Source: a candidate division Hyd24-12 bacterium UBA6080
GTDB lineage: Bacteria > Fermentibacterota > Fermentibacteria > Fermentibacterales > JCC-6
Length of the DNA: 64,000 nucleotides
Direction: 5' to 3'
Assembly (NCBI GenBank): GCA_002436025.1
Contig: DIXM01000003.1
Coordinates: 62,001-126,000, forward strand
Shown: positions 1 to 9,205 of the stretch, one piece after another
How positions within the stretch are numbered: position 1 is the first letter of the stretch
How the letters are laid out: each line of letters begins with the position of its first letter
Made by a program: the position numbers and the translations under genes
Notes under the pieces: model-generated
What the model saw: the letters and a program-made list of their open reading frames with translations, nothing else
The model's database searches: none
Told to the model about the DNA's origin: nothing

Positions 1-1848
1 ATCAGCCCCGATACGGTCCTTGTGAGAAAGGCAGCGCTTGACGGCCTCGACCCCGACGTTTCCCACGATGTCCGGGCCGACGCAAGGCTTTTGCGTGAAA
101 CCTACTACATCTTCAGCGCAGGTGATTTCACGGGCGATGCCGGCTTTGTCACGGGGCAATGGTGGCTGGTCAGGGAGACCGACCTCCGCCGGGTCCCGCC
201 CCGCGTTCTGTTCGATCTTCGGGGTGATGACCTGAAGGGAATCGCCCGGCTCACCTGGATATTGGGCGGGCTGATCCTCATCAGCCTGGTGTGCGGTTAC
301 GGTCACATGATGACCCTTGTCATAGCCGGCCAGAGGGCGATGTACGACCTTCGCAGCAGGCTTTTCAAGCACATCCAGACCCTCAGTCTCGATTTCTTCA
401 CGGGCAACCCCACCGGGCGCCTGGTGACACGGGTGGCCAACGATATCGAGGCTCTCAACGAGATGTTCAGCTCGGTGCTCGTGAACTTTTTCAAGGATGT
501 CCTTCTGCTTTTCGGGACGGCTCTGATCCTGTTCTTCATGAACTGGCGGCTGGCGCTTCTCTCGATTCTCGTGATGCCCCTTTTCACCCTGGTCAGCATC
601 TTCTTCAGAAGGATGACCCGAAAGGCCTACCGCGATGTTCGCAAGTACCTGGCGAAGCTCAATTCCCACCTGGCCGAGGACCTCAGCGGCGTAAAGGTGG
701 TGCAGGTGTTCCGCCAGGAGAAGGCCCGCAGGGACCTGTTCCTCGACACCAATGAGAAGTACTTCCAGTCCAACATGAAACAGCTCGTGGTGTTCGGTGT
801 GTTCCGACCCATGATCGAGGTCATCGCCCAGCTTGGAACCACTATCGTGCTGATCTACGGCGGGCTGAGCGTAATGCAGGGAGCCCTCACCCTCGGAGCC
901 CTTGTTGCCTTCCTCAGCTACGTGCGCCAGATGTTCCGTCCCCTGCAGGACATGAGCGAGAAGTACAACATCATGCAGAGCGCAATGGCTTCAAGCGAAA
1001 GGGTGTTCGGCATTCTCGACACCGTTCCTGCAATAGTCGACGCACCCGACGCCGAGCCTCCACGCGCCCTCACCGGTCTTGTCGAGTTCAGGGACGTCAC
1101 CTTCGGTTACATTCCCGACCAGTCGGTCCTCAGAAATGTCAGTTTCACCGTGAAGCCCGGCGAGAGCGTGGCGCTCGTGGGTCCCACCGGCGCCGGAAAG
1201 ACTTCGGTCATCAGCCTCCTGACAAGGTTCTGGGACGTGAACCAGGGCAGCATCCTGCTGGATGGTGTGGAGATCGGAAAGCACTCCGTGGAGACACTCA
1301 GGAAGAACATCGCCATCGTTCTGCAGGACGCCTTCATCTTCAGCCGCAGTGTTGCCGACAACATCAGGCTCGGGTCGGACATCGGTCTTGACCGTATAAG
1401 GGAAGCGGCGGAGATGGTGCAGGCCGCCGATTTCATCGAAAGGCTTCCGGATGGCTACGATACTGTAATGGCCGAGCGGGGGGCCACGCTTTCCACGGGT
1501 CAGAAACAGCTGATCTGTTTCGCCAGGGCCCTCGTTCACGATCCGAAGATCCTGGTGCTTGACGAGGCCACCAGCAATGTGGACCCCTCGACCGAGAAAC
1601 TCATCCAGAGGGCCATTGAGATCCTCATGAAGGGCCGCACGAGCCTTATCGTCGCCCACCGGTTGAGCACCGTTCAGCAGTGCGGCAACATTCTTGTTCT
1701 CGACAACGGAAGGATCCTGGAGAGGGGCAGTCACCAGGAGCTTCTTGCAAAGAGGGGAATTTACTACAACCTTTACCTTCTTCAGTGGGGCAGGATGAAC
1801 AGCGATGACTCCGCCCCAACAAGTGTCAACCGGAGGCATTCATCATGA
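1..1848 (+). CDS. ABC exporter half-transporter (5' truncated)
   Basis: Fused membrane/ATPase ABC exporter that would move a lipid, peptide or drug-like substrate across the inner membrane. The frame is open from base 1, so the start and probably the first membrane helix lie outside the window. Numbered from the GTG at 22: about 80 soluble residues, which fits an enlarged TM1-TM2 loop; hydrophobic segments near 75-100, 155-200 and 255-305; then the nucleotide-binding domain with Walker A GPTGAGKT at 387-394, signature LSTGQ at 490-494 (variant of LSGGQ), Walker B with DEATS at 514-518 and the H-loop histidine at 546. Catalytic Glu is present, so the ATPase should be active. MsbA/LmrA-type family; a partner half-transporter may sit upstream. 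Its stop overlaps the next start (ATGA). Substrate unknown. Confidence 0.93.
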   Translation: MSPDTVLVRKAALDGLDPDVSHDVRADARLLRETYYIFSAGDFTGDAGFVTGQWWLVRETDLRRVPPRVLFDLRGDDLKGIARLTWILGGLILISLVCGYGHMMTLVIAGQRAMYDLRSRLFKHIQTLSLDFFTGNPTGRLVTRVANDIEALNEMFSSVLVNFFKDVLLLFGTALILFFMNWRLALLSILVMPLFTLVSIFFRRMTRKAYRDVRKYLAKLNSHLAEDLSGVKVVQVFRQEKARRDLFLDTNEKYFQSNMKQLVVFGVFRPMIEVIAQLGTTIVLIYGGLSVMQGALTLGALVAFLSYVRQMFRPLQDMSEKYNIMQSAMASSERVFGILDTVPAIVDAPDAEPPRALTGLVEFRDVTFGYIPDQSVLRNVSFTVKPGESVALVGPTGAGKTSVISLLTRFWDVNQGSILLDGVEIGKHSVETLRKNIAIVLQDAFIFSRSVADNIRLGSDIGLDRIREAAEMVQAADFIERLPDGYDTVMAERGATLSTGQKQLICFARALVHDPKILVLDEATSNVDPSTEKLIQRAIEILMKGRTSLIVAHRLSTVQQCGNILVLDNGRILERGSHQELLAKRGIYYNLYLLQWGRMNSDDSAPTSVNRRHSS

Positions 1849-2486
1849 AAAGAACCGTCGGAGCCATCTTCACCGTACTCGCCGTTGCCGGCTGCAATTC
1901 TCCCGGAACCGCTTCACCCGAAACCCGGCAGGGTGCAGGCCGCAGGGAGATTGAGCTTTCCGGGGGAGCGTCGGTGGTCGTCACCGAGGATTACTCGACA
2001 TCAACAACCGTCTACACCCTCGAGGGTGTGTCACTTGAGACCGATGGCATGAGCCTCCTTTTCAAACCCGAGGTCACTTGGAACAGCGAGGGTCAGCCAT
2101 CGGCCGCGATCCGGTTCGAAGGCATCATTTACGGCCCCCGGTGGTCCGGGACGATCCCGCAGGACCAGACGGTCCTTCCCGTGATCACCGGAACAGATTT
2201 TATCCGTCTGATTGGAGACAGGGCATCGGTGTCGTTCTTTCGTGAGCATGCCCTCGAGTTCTCCGACAACGGACCAGGCCCGGTTGATCCGTACCGGTTC
2301 CAGGCCCTTTTCAGCCTCGAACCCCCTGTGTTGAAGAACATTCTGGCGGCCGACGAGTTCATCCTGGTGGGAGAGAACCCCGACTGGAGGCTTCCGCTCG
2401 GTGATTCACAGAAGGACGCCTGCCGTCGCTTCCTCGACCTTTCCCTCGGAAACGACGCTGTGTTGGCCCATGAAACCGTCAGATGA
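1845..2486 (+). CDS. Predicted lipoprotein, unknown function
   Basis: 213-residue exported protein. The N-terminus is a short lipoprotein signal with lipobox AVAGC (Cys17), so it is likely anchored in the inner or outer membrane. The rest is beta-rich with no motif I recognise and no further membrane segment. The start is fixed by the 4-base ATGA overlap with the ABC exporter gene, and its own stop overlaps the next start in the same way, so the three genes are probably translationally coupled and could serve one envelope process. I cannot assign a function. A periplasmic partner of the exporter is possible but is only inference from position. Confidence 0.8.
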   Translation: MKRTVGAIFTVLAVAGCNSPGTASPETRQGAGRREIELSGGASVVVTEDYSTSTTVYTLEGVSLETDGMSLLFKPEVTWNSEGQPSAAIRFEGIIYGPRWSGTIPQDQTVLPVITGTDFIRLIGDRASVSFFREHALEFSDNGPGPVDPYRFQALFSLEPPVLKNILAADEFILVGENPDWRLPLGDSQKDACRRFLDLSLGNDAVLAHETVR

Positions 2487-3655
2487 GAAGACTCGCGGCG
2501 CTGCTTCCCGTTCTGCTGCTGTCCGGTTGCGGGAACGACCCCGCCGGAGTCCTGTCCCCAACGCCATCGGGGCTTTCCGCCACCGTTCTTGAAAGCGGCG
2601 CCGTACACCTGAGCTGGAACCAGTGCCCCGACCCCGACTTCGAATCCTACACCCTCTGGAGGTCCGGCACCCCCGGCATCGCTGATAACCCGTCCCTGGC
2701 CACGGCGGTCTTCTCCGGGATGGACGTGCTGTCAATGGTATTCACGGACTCAACGGCCAGTCCGGGCCAATACTCGTACTACGTCCTTGAAACCAGAAAC
2801 ACCTCGGGGCTGAAAGCATGGAGCAACGAAGTCACTGTGTTTGTTCCCGATCCCGACCCCGTGCTCACCGTGTTCTTCATCGACCCAACATGGGGAAGCC
2901 TCTCCGGCGATGCCATTCTAGTGCGGACGCCCGGCGGGGGAAACTACCTTATCGACGGCGGAAGCTCTGTGCCACAGTGGAGCTGTGGAACCGATGTCAT
3001 CATCCCGCTTCTGGACAGCCTTGGTGTAAGCCATCTCGACGGCATCGTTGCAACGCACCCCCACTCCGACCACATTGGCGGCCTTGTTGATGTCCTGGGG
3101 ACGGTTACTGTCGACACGGTGTGGGATTGCGGCTGGCCCGGCGAAGCCAGCGACCTCTACGAGCAGTTCCTTGATGAAGTGGACGCATGCGGAGCCCGGT
3201 ACGTCGTGGCCCGGAGGGGGATGACCCTGGACTGGGGGCAGGATTTGACAGTCAGGGTCCTTCACCCTGCGAGCAACCTAGGAAGCGGATCGATGAACAA
3301 CGCCTCAATCGTGCTGATGGTATCCTTCGGAGATGTGAACGTTCTTCTTGCGGGCGACCTCGAGACCGCAGGCGGTGAGGAGAGCGTCATGTCAGCGTTC
3401 AGCCCTTTTGAGCTGAGGGCCAGTGTTCTGAAAGTGGGTCATCATGGTTCGAGCGACGCCACGGGGTATCCGTGGCTCGAGGCAGTGCAGCCCCAGATCG
3501 GGGTCATCGAGGTCGGTGCCGGAAACCCCTACGGTCACCCGCATCCTGAACTCCTGAACAGGCTTTCCACTTCCGGAACAGCCGTGTACAGAACCGACCT
3601 GAACGGAACCGTAAGGATCGAAACCGATGGCCAGACCGTGAACGTCTTCCCCTGA
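2483..3655 (+). CDS. Lipoprotein with Fn3 and ComEC-like metallo-beta-lactamase domain
   Basis: 390-residue predicted lipoprotein (lipobox LLSGC, Cys16). Residues about 25-120 look like one fibronectin type III domain (SGLSATVLESGAVHLSW start, paired Tyr, DPDF loop). Residues about 128-390 are a metallo-beta-lactamase fold of the ComEC C-terminal type: an LIDGG strand, the metal motif H192-P-H194-S-D196-H197 in THPHSDHIGGL, LLAGDLE, then a KVGHHGS motif. In ComEC the domain is fused to a membrane channel; here it is free and lipid-anchored, so an extracellular nuclease or phosphodiesterase role is possible but unproven. ATGA overlap with the preceding lipoprotein gene supports the start. Confidence 0.85.
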   Translation: MRRLAALLPVLLLSGCGNDPAGVLSPTPSGLSATVLESGAVHLSWNQCPDPDFESYTLWRSGTPGIADNPSLATAVFSGMDVLSMVFTDSTASPGQYSYYVLETRNTSGLKAWSNEVTVFVPDPDPVLTVFFIDPTWGSLSGDAILVRTPGGGNYLIDGGSSVPQWSCGTDVIIPLLDSLGVSHLDGIVATHPHSDHIGGLVDVLGTVTVDTVWDCGWPGEASDLYEQFLDEVDACGARYVVARRGMTLDWGQDLTVRVLHPASNLGSGSMNNASIVLMVSFGDVNVLLAGDLETAGGEESVMSAFSPFELRASVLKVGHHGSSDATGYPWLEAVQPQIGVIEVGAGNPYGHPHPELLNRLSTSGTAVYRTDLNGTVRIETDGQTVNVFP

Positions 3656-3706
3656 ACCGGCCCGCAGGCATATGATCCCGGCATCAACTCAGGGAGGCAG
3701 GCTCTG

Positions 3707-5281
3707 TTGAAACCACTGGGCAAACAGGTCGTAAGGCTCCTGACAGGTCTTCCCGAATTCCTTCCCGTTGTTCCCTTTCTCGTTGTGATCGTGATTGTCC
3801 TGGCCCGGGGCGTGCCTGACCATGCTTCCTCCGGCGACGCCTCCCTTCTTGAGATCTCGACGCGATGGCTTTTCTCACAACGGATCCTTCTCGGCCCATA
3901 CTCCCGTTTCGTCTTCTTCCATCCCGGTCCCCTGTACTTTCTCATCCGGTTTCCGCTCTACGCCCTGTTTCAATGGAGATCATCGAGCCTTCTCCTGACC
4001 ACGGCGATCGTTGGCGGGCTTTCGCTGCTCGGAGTCCGCGCCGTGTTCAGACGGTGCGCGCCTCCGGGTGCGGCGCTTCTTTTCAGCGCCGTCACCGGAT
4101 GTTTTCTCGCGATGACTGGTCCGGCCTTCTGGCTCTCTGAATGGAACCCCATGGTGATATCCCTTCCCCTTCTTTTCTTCTTCGCAAGTGCTGCGGCCAT
4201 CGGGGCGGGTTGCGCCGGTTTCGCTCTGCCGGCAGTGATTGCGGGCTCCTTTGCCGCCCAGACCCACATGGGGTCCATACCGGCCATCGTCGTAACGGGT
4301 GCCGCGGCCCTGGTGCTTCGCCGGTTTCCCGGGATCGCCTGCAAACGCCCTCCGGAACGATCCGTTGGCCAGGGGAAATGGCTGCTGCCCGCTGCTGTGC
4401 TCCTGCTTCTGTGGGCACCGCCAATCTACGAGGAGTTCGCCTCGGCGCCGGAGGGCAACATCACCCGGATCGTGGTGTTCATGAGCGAAACCCTTCCCGA
4501 GCACGGTTTATCTTCGGTCTATCACGACTGGAGCCTTGCCGTGGCGGGCTTCGAACTTGATCTGCTTCGCGCCCCCCTTCACCGGCTGGGAGCCCTGAAC
4601 ACCGCCTTCATCGTTCTTCCTGTCCTGCGGGTGGCCCTGCTGGCCATTGCCTTCCTTGTCATGAGGAAGAGGGGGGGAGGGCGGTTCGCCGCATCCTTAT
4701 CCCTGCTCTGCCTGATCCTTCACGGCGCTTCCCTTTACTCCGGCACACAGATAAGGGGGGAGAGGCTGGTCTACCTTTTCGAGTGGATGCGGGTTCTGTC
4801 GCCCCTATCCATGGGTGCCCTCCTGCTTTCGCTCTTCCAGTCCCGGTCGTGGGGTGCCGCGGCCGGCCGGTCCGCCTTCCTGTTCGCCACGGCCCTCATG
4901 CTTTACACGTCGGTTCTGGCTTCTTCCGATGCCATCGGCTTCCTCACTCCCCCCGGGGAACGGCCCGGCAGCCACGACCTGGCAGTGCAGGAGCTTTCCG
5001 GACAGGTGCTGAACTGGCTCTCGGACCAGCCCGAAGCATACAATTCACTTGAGCTGAGGACTCCGAGCCTGTGGCCGGTGCTTACCGGGCTTGCGAACAG
5101 TCTTGACAAGAACGGCTGCATTATCGGGATGGATTGGATATACGCCCTCCGGATGCCGCCCGCTCCGGAAGGGGTGCCGGTGAGGGTAATGTTTTTTGGA
5201 AGAAGCTCGGATCCCTCGGCAGTTATTCCGGGGACCATCGCATCGTACGAAGGAATGGTGGTGGTGGTCCCACCGGAATGA
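3707..5281 (+). CDS. GT-C-like multi-pass membrane protein
   Basis: 524-residue inner-membrane protein with roughly eleven hydrophobic segments. Near the N-terminus, after the first helix, there is an acidic loop (SGDASLLEI, around 40-50) and then HPGPLYFL before the second helix cluster. This resembles the arrangement in ArnT/PMT-type GT-C glycosyltransferases, where the acidic loop is catalytic and the HPP-like motif follows. A periplasmic C-terminal domain of about 100 residues ends the protein. The start is a TTG at 3707 with AGGGAGG about 10 bases upstream; no ATG fits. The substrate is unknown; another lipid-linked sugar transferase or a plain membrane protein are alternatives. Confidence 0.7.
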   Translation: MKPLGKQVVRLLTGLPEFLPVVPFLVVIVIVLARGVPDHASSGDASLLEISTRWLFSQRILLGPYSRFVFFHPGPLYFLIRFPLYALFQWRSSSLLLTTAIVGGLSLLGVRAVFRRCAPPGAALLFSAVTGCFLAMTGPAFWLSEWNPMVISLPLLFFFASAAAIGAGCAGFALPAVIAGSFAAQTHMGSIPAIVVTGAAALVLRRFPGIACKRPPERSVGQGKWLLPAAVLLLLWAPPIYEEFASAPEGNITRIVVFMSETLPEHGLSSVYHDWSLAVAGFELDLLRAPLHRLGALNTAFIVLPVLRVALLAIAFLVMRKRGGGRFAASLSLLCLILHGASLYSGTQIRGERLVYLFEWMRVLSPLSMGALLLSLFQSRSWGAAAGRSAFLFATALMLYTSVLASSDAIGFLTPPGERPGSHDLAVQELSGQVLNWLSDQPEAYNSLELRTPSLWPVLTGLANSLDKNGCIIGMDWIYALRMPPAPEGVPVRVMFFGRSSDPSAVIPGTIASYEGMVVVVPPE

Positions 5282-5282
5282 T

Positions 5283-5300
5283 CGACCCCTCAGGTCGTTT
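5283..5300 (+). terminator. Weak hairpin between convergent genes
   Basis: CGACC-CCTCA-GGTCG followed by TTT, a 5-bp stem placed directly after the stop of the plus-strand membrane protein and overlapping the stop of the minus-strand diguanylate cyclase. Short, so only a possible terminator. Confidence 0.3.
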
Positions 5301-7377
5301 CCCTGCTGTGCTTCTCTTCATACATCATGCGGTCCGCCCGGGAGATCGCCTCGTCGATTGACGACCCGAGGCCGGGTTCCCACTGTGAGTGCCCCATGGA
5401 AACCGTTACGCTGAAACCGGGAAAGACTTCCCTTCCCAGCATTTTTCTGATCCGGTCCTCGACCATTTCCGTCATGGAGTCCACCCTTGAGAGGATTATC
5501 AGAAACTCGTCACCGCCGTAGCGGATCACGGTGTCGGCTTTTCGCACCGCCCTCTGCAGCACCGCTGCGACCTCGCGCAGTACCGTGTCGCCGGTCTGGT
5601 GGCCTCTTGTATCGTTGATGGCCTTGAAATTGTCCACATCCACCATGATGAAGCCCAGGGTCGTGCCGTCCAGACGGGCCCTGTTCTCCTCCAGCTCGAC
5701 AAGCCTGTTGAAATGGTTGCGGTTGTAGGTTCCGGTCAGGGGGTCGTGGATCGCCTGATCGATCAGTCTGCGCTGAAGCGCTATGCGGCGCAGGGACTGC
5801 TCGGCGTAACCCAGAAGAAGGTCGGTGACTCCCACGAGCGATTCCGTGAAGGCGTCGTCGCGGTTGGAGAGGGCAAGAAAGACCGAGTTCTCGGTGAGCG
5901 GGCGGCAAACGCCGTTTCGGGCGAAAGAGCAGTTCGTGATGTGTGTGTCACGGCTGTTGAATGACATCTGCTGGCCGGTTTCCATGACCATGACCGCCAG
6001 ATCGCGGTAGCAGTTCTCCGAACAGTGGGAGTTGGAGGTTCTCGCCCTGTGGGATATCTGCACGGCCCCTTCGTGACAGGTCAGGACCATTCCGCAGTCA
6101 GCGTCGAGGAGAGTGCAAGCCGATTCTGCGCAGATCCTGTGTATCTCCGACTCGGTGGCGCTGCGCTGCAGAAGGCTCGCTATGCCGTGAAGGTCTTCGA
6201 GGCGCTTCCTGGCCTTCGCGACCATCTCCTCCACCCTCTTTGATGCCGTAATGTCGACGATGTAACCCTCGAAGCCCAGCCTGTCATCGTCGGGGCACCC
6301 CTGCTCGAGCACCCACCTCTCTCCTGACGACGCGGTGACCCTGTAGGTAACCTGGTAAGGTCTGCCTGATTCGATCGATTCCTGAAGCACCGATTTCAGA
6401 TTCTCCGAGTCTTCCGGGTGGACCCCCGACGAAAGCCCGTTCTCAACAGGGAAGAGATCGTTCCGGCCTGCAGTCGAGGTGGGGCGGCTCAGAAAATCGA
6501 TGGTACGGCAAATGTCGTTCCGCACCCTGAAGAACAACCCCGGGAGGTGTTTGAAGGGGGGGGGCTGAAAGCGGTTTCGGCCCTTGACCGCCATGAAGTC
6601 GGCGGTGGGGAGGTCGGTGGGGTTGTAGGCCCGGTACGAGCCAACCGGGCCGTCCGCAATGGATACAGGAACCGCCAGCATGCTTGTGCGGCGCCGGGTG
6701 CCGTAGGCGTCAAGGATGGTGGTATCGGATTTGACGATGGCTCCCGTGACTATTCTGTCAAGAACCCGGGATTCCTCGTCCCGAAGGTCGGAAGGGACAA
6801 GCACATCGGATACAGGTTCGCCTGCGAGTTCCTCGGGCTTCCATCCGAACTGCCTGCAGAAGGAGTGGTTGACGGCTGTAATCCTGTTCGATGCGTCGGT
6901 GAAGAGCCCAGGCTCGTCGGCCTCAGCGAAAAGGGAGGTGAGAAACCCCGAATCGGTGTTCTCGCCCTTTCTTCGTCTGCGCCCCTCCTGACGGGCGAGC
7001 ACCCTGTAAATGGCGTAGTAGCAGGACTGTTCCAGGGAGGCTTTGCACCTGGACGCCAGCACTGAGACCGAAAGCGGAGAGCCGTCAGACCTTGTCCTGA
7101 CGGTTTCCATTGAGACGGGTCTTCCCCCTGAAACGGACACAGTGATCTCCGCCGCCTCCAGCGCCAGCTGGGGAGGAACTATCAGGCTGTCGATGCACTT
7201 GCCGAGGGCGTCCTGTTCAGAATAGCCGAACATTGCAAGGAACACGTGATTTGCTGCCACGACCTTGTGGTTGCTGTCACAAAGGACAACGCCTTCAGTA
7301 TCGGAGTTCAGAAGCTCACGGGTGAAACCGTTCCGGGACGATTCCCCATGGGCATCGCGTTCGAGTTCAATGTTCAG
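5290..7377 (-). CDS. Diguanylate cyclase: three PAS, GAF-like, GGDEF
   Basis: Makes cyclic di-GMP from GTP in response to cytoplasmic cues. Numbered from a CTG at 7377 (695 aa): PAS domain about 20-110, second PAS about 140-230, third PAS about 265-385 ending in a GYIVDITASKR-type linker, a GAF-like domain about 395-540 with clustered cysteines, then GGDEF about 555-690. The active site GGDEF is at 621-625 and the inhibitory site RKAD at 612-615, five residues before it, so an active, product-inhibited enzyme is predicted. The nearest GTG (7260) would cut off the first PAS; the frame stays open to 7380 and CTG 7377 has GGGGAGG six bases upstream. It overlaps the preceding gene by 11 bases. 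An ATT at 7371 is a second start candidate. Confidence 0.88.
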   Translation of the reverse strand: MNIELERDAHGESSRNGFTRELLNSDTEGVVLCDSNHKVVAANHVFLAMFGYSEQDALGKCIDSLIVPPQLALEAAEITVSVSGGRPVSMETVRTRSDGSPLSVSVLASRCKASLEQSCYYAIYRVLARQEGRRRRKGENTDSGFLTSLFAEADEPGLFTDASNRITAVNHSFCRQFGWKPEELAGEPVSDVLVPSDLRDEESRVLDRIVTGAIVKSDTTILDAYGTRRRTSMLAVPVSIADGPVGSYRAYNPTDLPTADFMAVKGRNRFQPPPFKHLPGLFFRVRNDICRTIDFLSRPTSTAGRNDLFPVENGLSSGVHPEDSENLKSVLQESIESGRPYQVTYRVTASSGERWVLEQGCPDDDRLGFEGYIVDITASKRVEEMVAKARKRLEDLHGIASLLQRSATESEIHRICAESACTLLDADCGMVLTCHEGAVQISHRARTSNSHCSENCYRDLAVMVMETGQQMSFNSRDTHITNCSFARNGVCRPLTENSVFLALSNRDDAFTESLVGVTDLLLGYAEQSLRRIALQRRLIDQAIHDPLTGTYNRNHFNRLVELEENRARLDGTTLGFIMVDVDNFKAINDTRGHQTGDTVLREVAAVLQRAVRKADTVIRYGGDEFLIILSRVDSMTEMVEDRIRKMLGREVFPGFSVTVSMGHSQWEPGLGSSIDEAISRADRMMYEEKHSRETT

Positions 7378-7912
7378 TTTTCACCTCCCCCGCTTGCGAT
7401 CGCGGACGTGGAGCGTAAACCTCAACACCCTCAAGGCCCCTTGCGGGAGGTTTCGGTTCTCCCGCAAGGAGAAGTCTGATGCTGCCCCCAATATACGAGA
7501 CAAGGTATCGGCGGGGAACGCCGAGAAAACCCGGCAGACCATCGGATGGAGACATATGTTCCTCCGCTTCGGGTCTCTGAAGCCCGGCCAGAGTCAGCCA
7601 GCCGGAGATGACCCCCTCCCCGGTCTGTGGGATGCAGTTGACCACGGCGGTAACGAAGCAACAGGCTCCTGCGGCATCATCCATGGTTGCCTTTGTTATG
7701 CGGGGTACGACCAGGATGCGTGTTCCGTCACCGGTTACCAGGCTGTACCTGTGGGATGCTCCGGGAAGCGACGGCGCGACCCAGCAGGGAACTCCCCGAA
7801 GCGCAAGCCATTTCCTGAGCCATGCCTCGGATATCAGAGCTTCCCTTTTACCGGGGTCGCCGGTTTCTCGGTCGATCCTTTTGAGAGCCCGTCTTGAGAG
7901 AATGCAGCTCAT
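7367..7912 (-). CDS. Unknown protein, first gene of the GGDEF operon
   Basis: 181-residue soluble protein that I do not recognise. It has no signal peptide or membrane segment. A Cys-Cys pair and another Cys lie near the middle (AGACCFVT...VNC), and the C-terminal 60 residues are rich in Arg, Pro and Gly. The ATG at 7912 has a GGGGGA motif about 8 bases upstream, and a good promoter-like sequence lies 30-60 bases before it. Its 3' end runs into the start of the diguanylate cyclase, so the two are probably co-translated and a sensory or adaptor role for the cyclase is a fair guess, nothing more. Confidence 0.65.
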   Translation of the reverse strand: MSCILSRRALKRIDRETGDPGKREALISEAWLRKWLALRGVPCWVAPSLPGASHRYSLVTGDGTRILVVPRITKATMDDAAGACCFVTAVVNCIPQTGEGVISGWLTLAGLQRPEAEEHMSPSDGLPGFLGVPRRYLVSYIGGSIRLLLAGEPKPPARGLEGVEVYAPRPRSQAGEVKTEH

Positions 7913-7942
7913 TCAACGATCCCCCTTCACCAGCCCCACTGA

Positions 7943-7972
7943 ATGATACGGAGCCGGCGCGAATCCGGTCAA
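7943..7972 (-). promoter_or_regulatory. Promoter for the unknown/GGDEF operon
   Basis: Read on the minus strand: TTGACC, 18-base spacer, TATCAT. The -10 lies about 31 bases before the ATG of the 181-residue gene. The same two hexamers with a 17-base spacer occur at 25351-25379, which strengthens both. Confidence 0.55.
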
Positions 7973-7975
7973 CCG

Positions 7976-8004
7976 TTGCGTAATCCCGGTTTGTTGAATA
8001 CATT
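7976..8004 (+). promoter_or_regulatory. Possible promoter of the gcv operon
   Basis: TTGCGT, 17-base spacer, TACATT, back-to-back with the divergent promoter at 7943-7972. It would give a leader of roughly 65-70 bases with a T-rich stretch (about 8006-8028). The -35 is a weak match. The leader holds no glycine riboswitch that I can see. Confidence 0.42.
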
Positions 8005-8077
8005 TGCGTGTGTTTTTTTCTTTTCTTTCGGGATGGTTCAGCGCCGTCCCATCCGCTCAAACAGAAGGGTATGGCCC

Positions 8078-9178
8078 ATGGAGAAGAAAACTCCCCTCTT
8101 TGGAAAGCACAGGGCTCTGGGTGCCGATATTCAGCCCTTCGCCGGTTACCTGATGCCCATCAGGTACGACGGGGTGACAAGTGAGCATATGGCTGTCAGA
8201 AAATCAGTCGGTGCGTTCGACCTGAGCCACATGGGCGAGTTCAGGGTCAAGGGTCAGGGCGCTATGGCCTTTCTTGATCACCTGCTGACCAACGACGCCG
8301 ATGTCCTGCCCGGCAAGGCATACTACAGCACGATGTGCTATCCCGACGGCGGGATCGTCGACGATCTCATCGTCTACAGGATCTCAGGGCAGGAATACCT
8401 CATGGTGGTGAACGCCTCCAACATAGAGAAGGACTGGGCATGGGTCGAGAGCCACATGACCGGTTTTGACGTGAAGATCACCGACGAGAGCGACGAGACA
8501 GCCCTGGTGGCCATTCAGGGCCCCAAAGCCCAGATCGTTGCCGAGAAACTCACCGACGCCCCGCTGGAAGCCCTGGGCTACTACGAGCATCTCACAGGGG
8601 TTTTCGCGGGAGTGCCCGCCCTTATCGCACGAACAGGATACACAGGTGAGGACGGTTTCGAGATATACACGCGGTCCGGGGATGCCGTGGCCGTCTGGGA
8701 CGCCGTAATGGCCGCGGGAAAGGAATTCGATATCGCGCCCGTGGGTCTCGGTGCCCGCGACACCCTCAGGCTCGAGGTGGGCTATCCGCTGTACGGCAAC
8801 GACATAGACCACAGCGTCACACCCATCGAGGCCAAGCTGGGATGGGTCGTGAAACTGAAGACCGACAAGGATTTCATCGGCAGGGAGATCCTCGAGAGAC
8901 AGAGGGACGAGAAACCCGCCCGCAACCTCGTGGGCCTCTCCGTGACCGGAAAGGGTTTTCCCCGTCACGGAACCCCTCTCTTTCAGGGTGACAGACAGGT
9001 CGGCACCGTCACCAGCGGAAGCATCGCCCCTGCCCTGAACGTTGGCGTGTGCCTCGGGCTCGTTGAGTACGGCGTCAGGAAGAACGGCACCGAGATGGAA
9101 GCGGAAGTCAGGGGGAAGAGGATCCCAGTGAAGGTCGTGGGCATTCCCTTTTACAGCAACGGCAGCAGGAAGAGCTGA
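8078..9178 (+). CDS. gcvT: Glycine cleavage system T protein (aminomethyltransferase)
   Basis: Transfers the methylene unit from aminomethyl-lipoyl GcvH to tetrahydrofolate, releasing ammonia. 366 residues from the ATG at 8078, the usual family length; a longer upstream frame exists but adds residues that do not belong to the family. Seen in order: LFGKHRALGAD and FAGYLMPIRYDGV at the N-terminus, FDLSHMGEF, YSTMCYPDGGIVDDLIVYR, NASNIEKDW, IQGPKA, RTGYTGEDGFEIY, LGARDTLRLE and a C-terminal GTVTSGSIAPAL barrel. It opens the gcvT-H-PA-PB operon. Confidence 0.97.
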   Translation: MEKKTPLFGKHRALGADIQPFAGYLMPIRYDGVTSEHMAVRKSVGAFDLSHMGEFRVKGQGAMAFLDHLLTNDADVLPGKAYYSTMCYPDGGIVDDLIVYRISGQEYLMVVNASNIEKDWAWVESHMTGFDVKITDESDETALVAIQGPKAQIVAEKLTDAPLEALGYYEHLTGVFAGVPALIARTGYTGEDGFEIYTRSGDAVAVWDAVMAAGKEFDIAPVGLGARDTLRLEVGYPLYGNDIDHSVTPIEAKLGWVVKLKTDKDFIGREILERQRDEKPARNLVGLSVTGKGFPRHGTPLFQGDRQVGTVTSGSIAPALNVGVCLGLVEYGVRKNGTEMEAEVRGKRIPVKVVGIPFYSNGSRKS

Positions 9179-9205
9179 CGAACATTTGAATCGGGAGATG
9201 ATGAA

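Noticed and set aside
7913..8077. Glycine riboswitch upstream of gcvT
   Set aside because: The typical purine-rich core and the tandem aptamer pattern are absent; the leader is short and T-rich.
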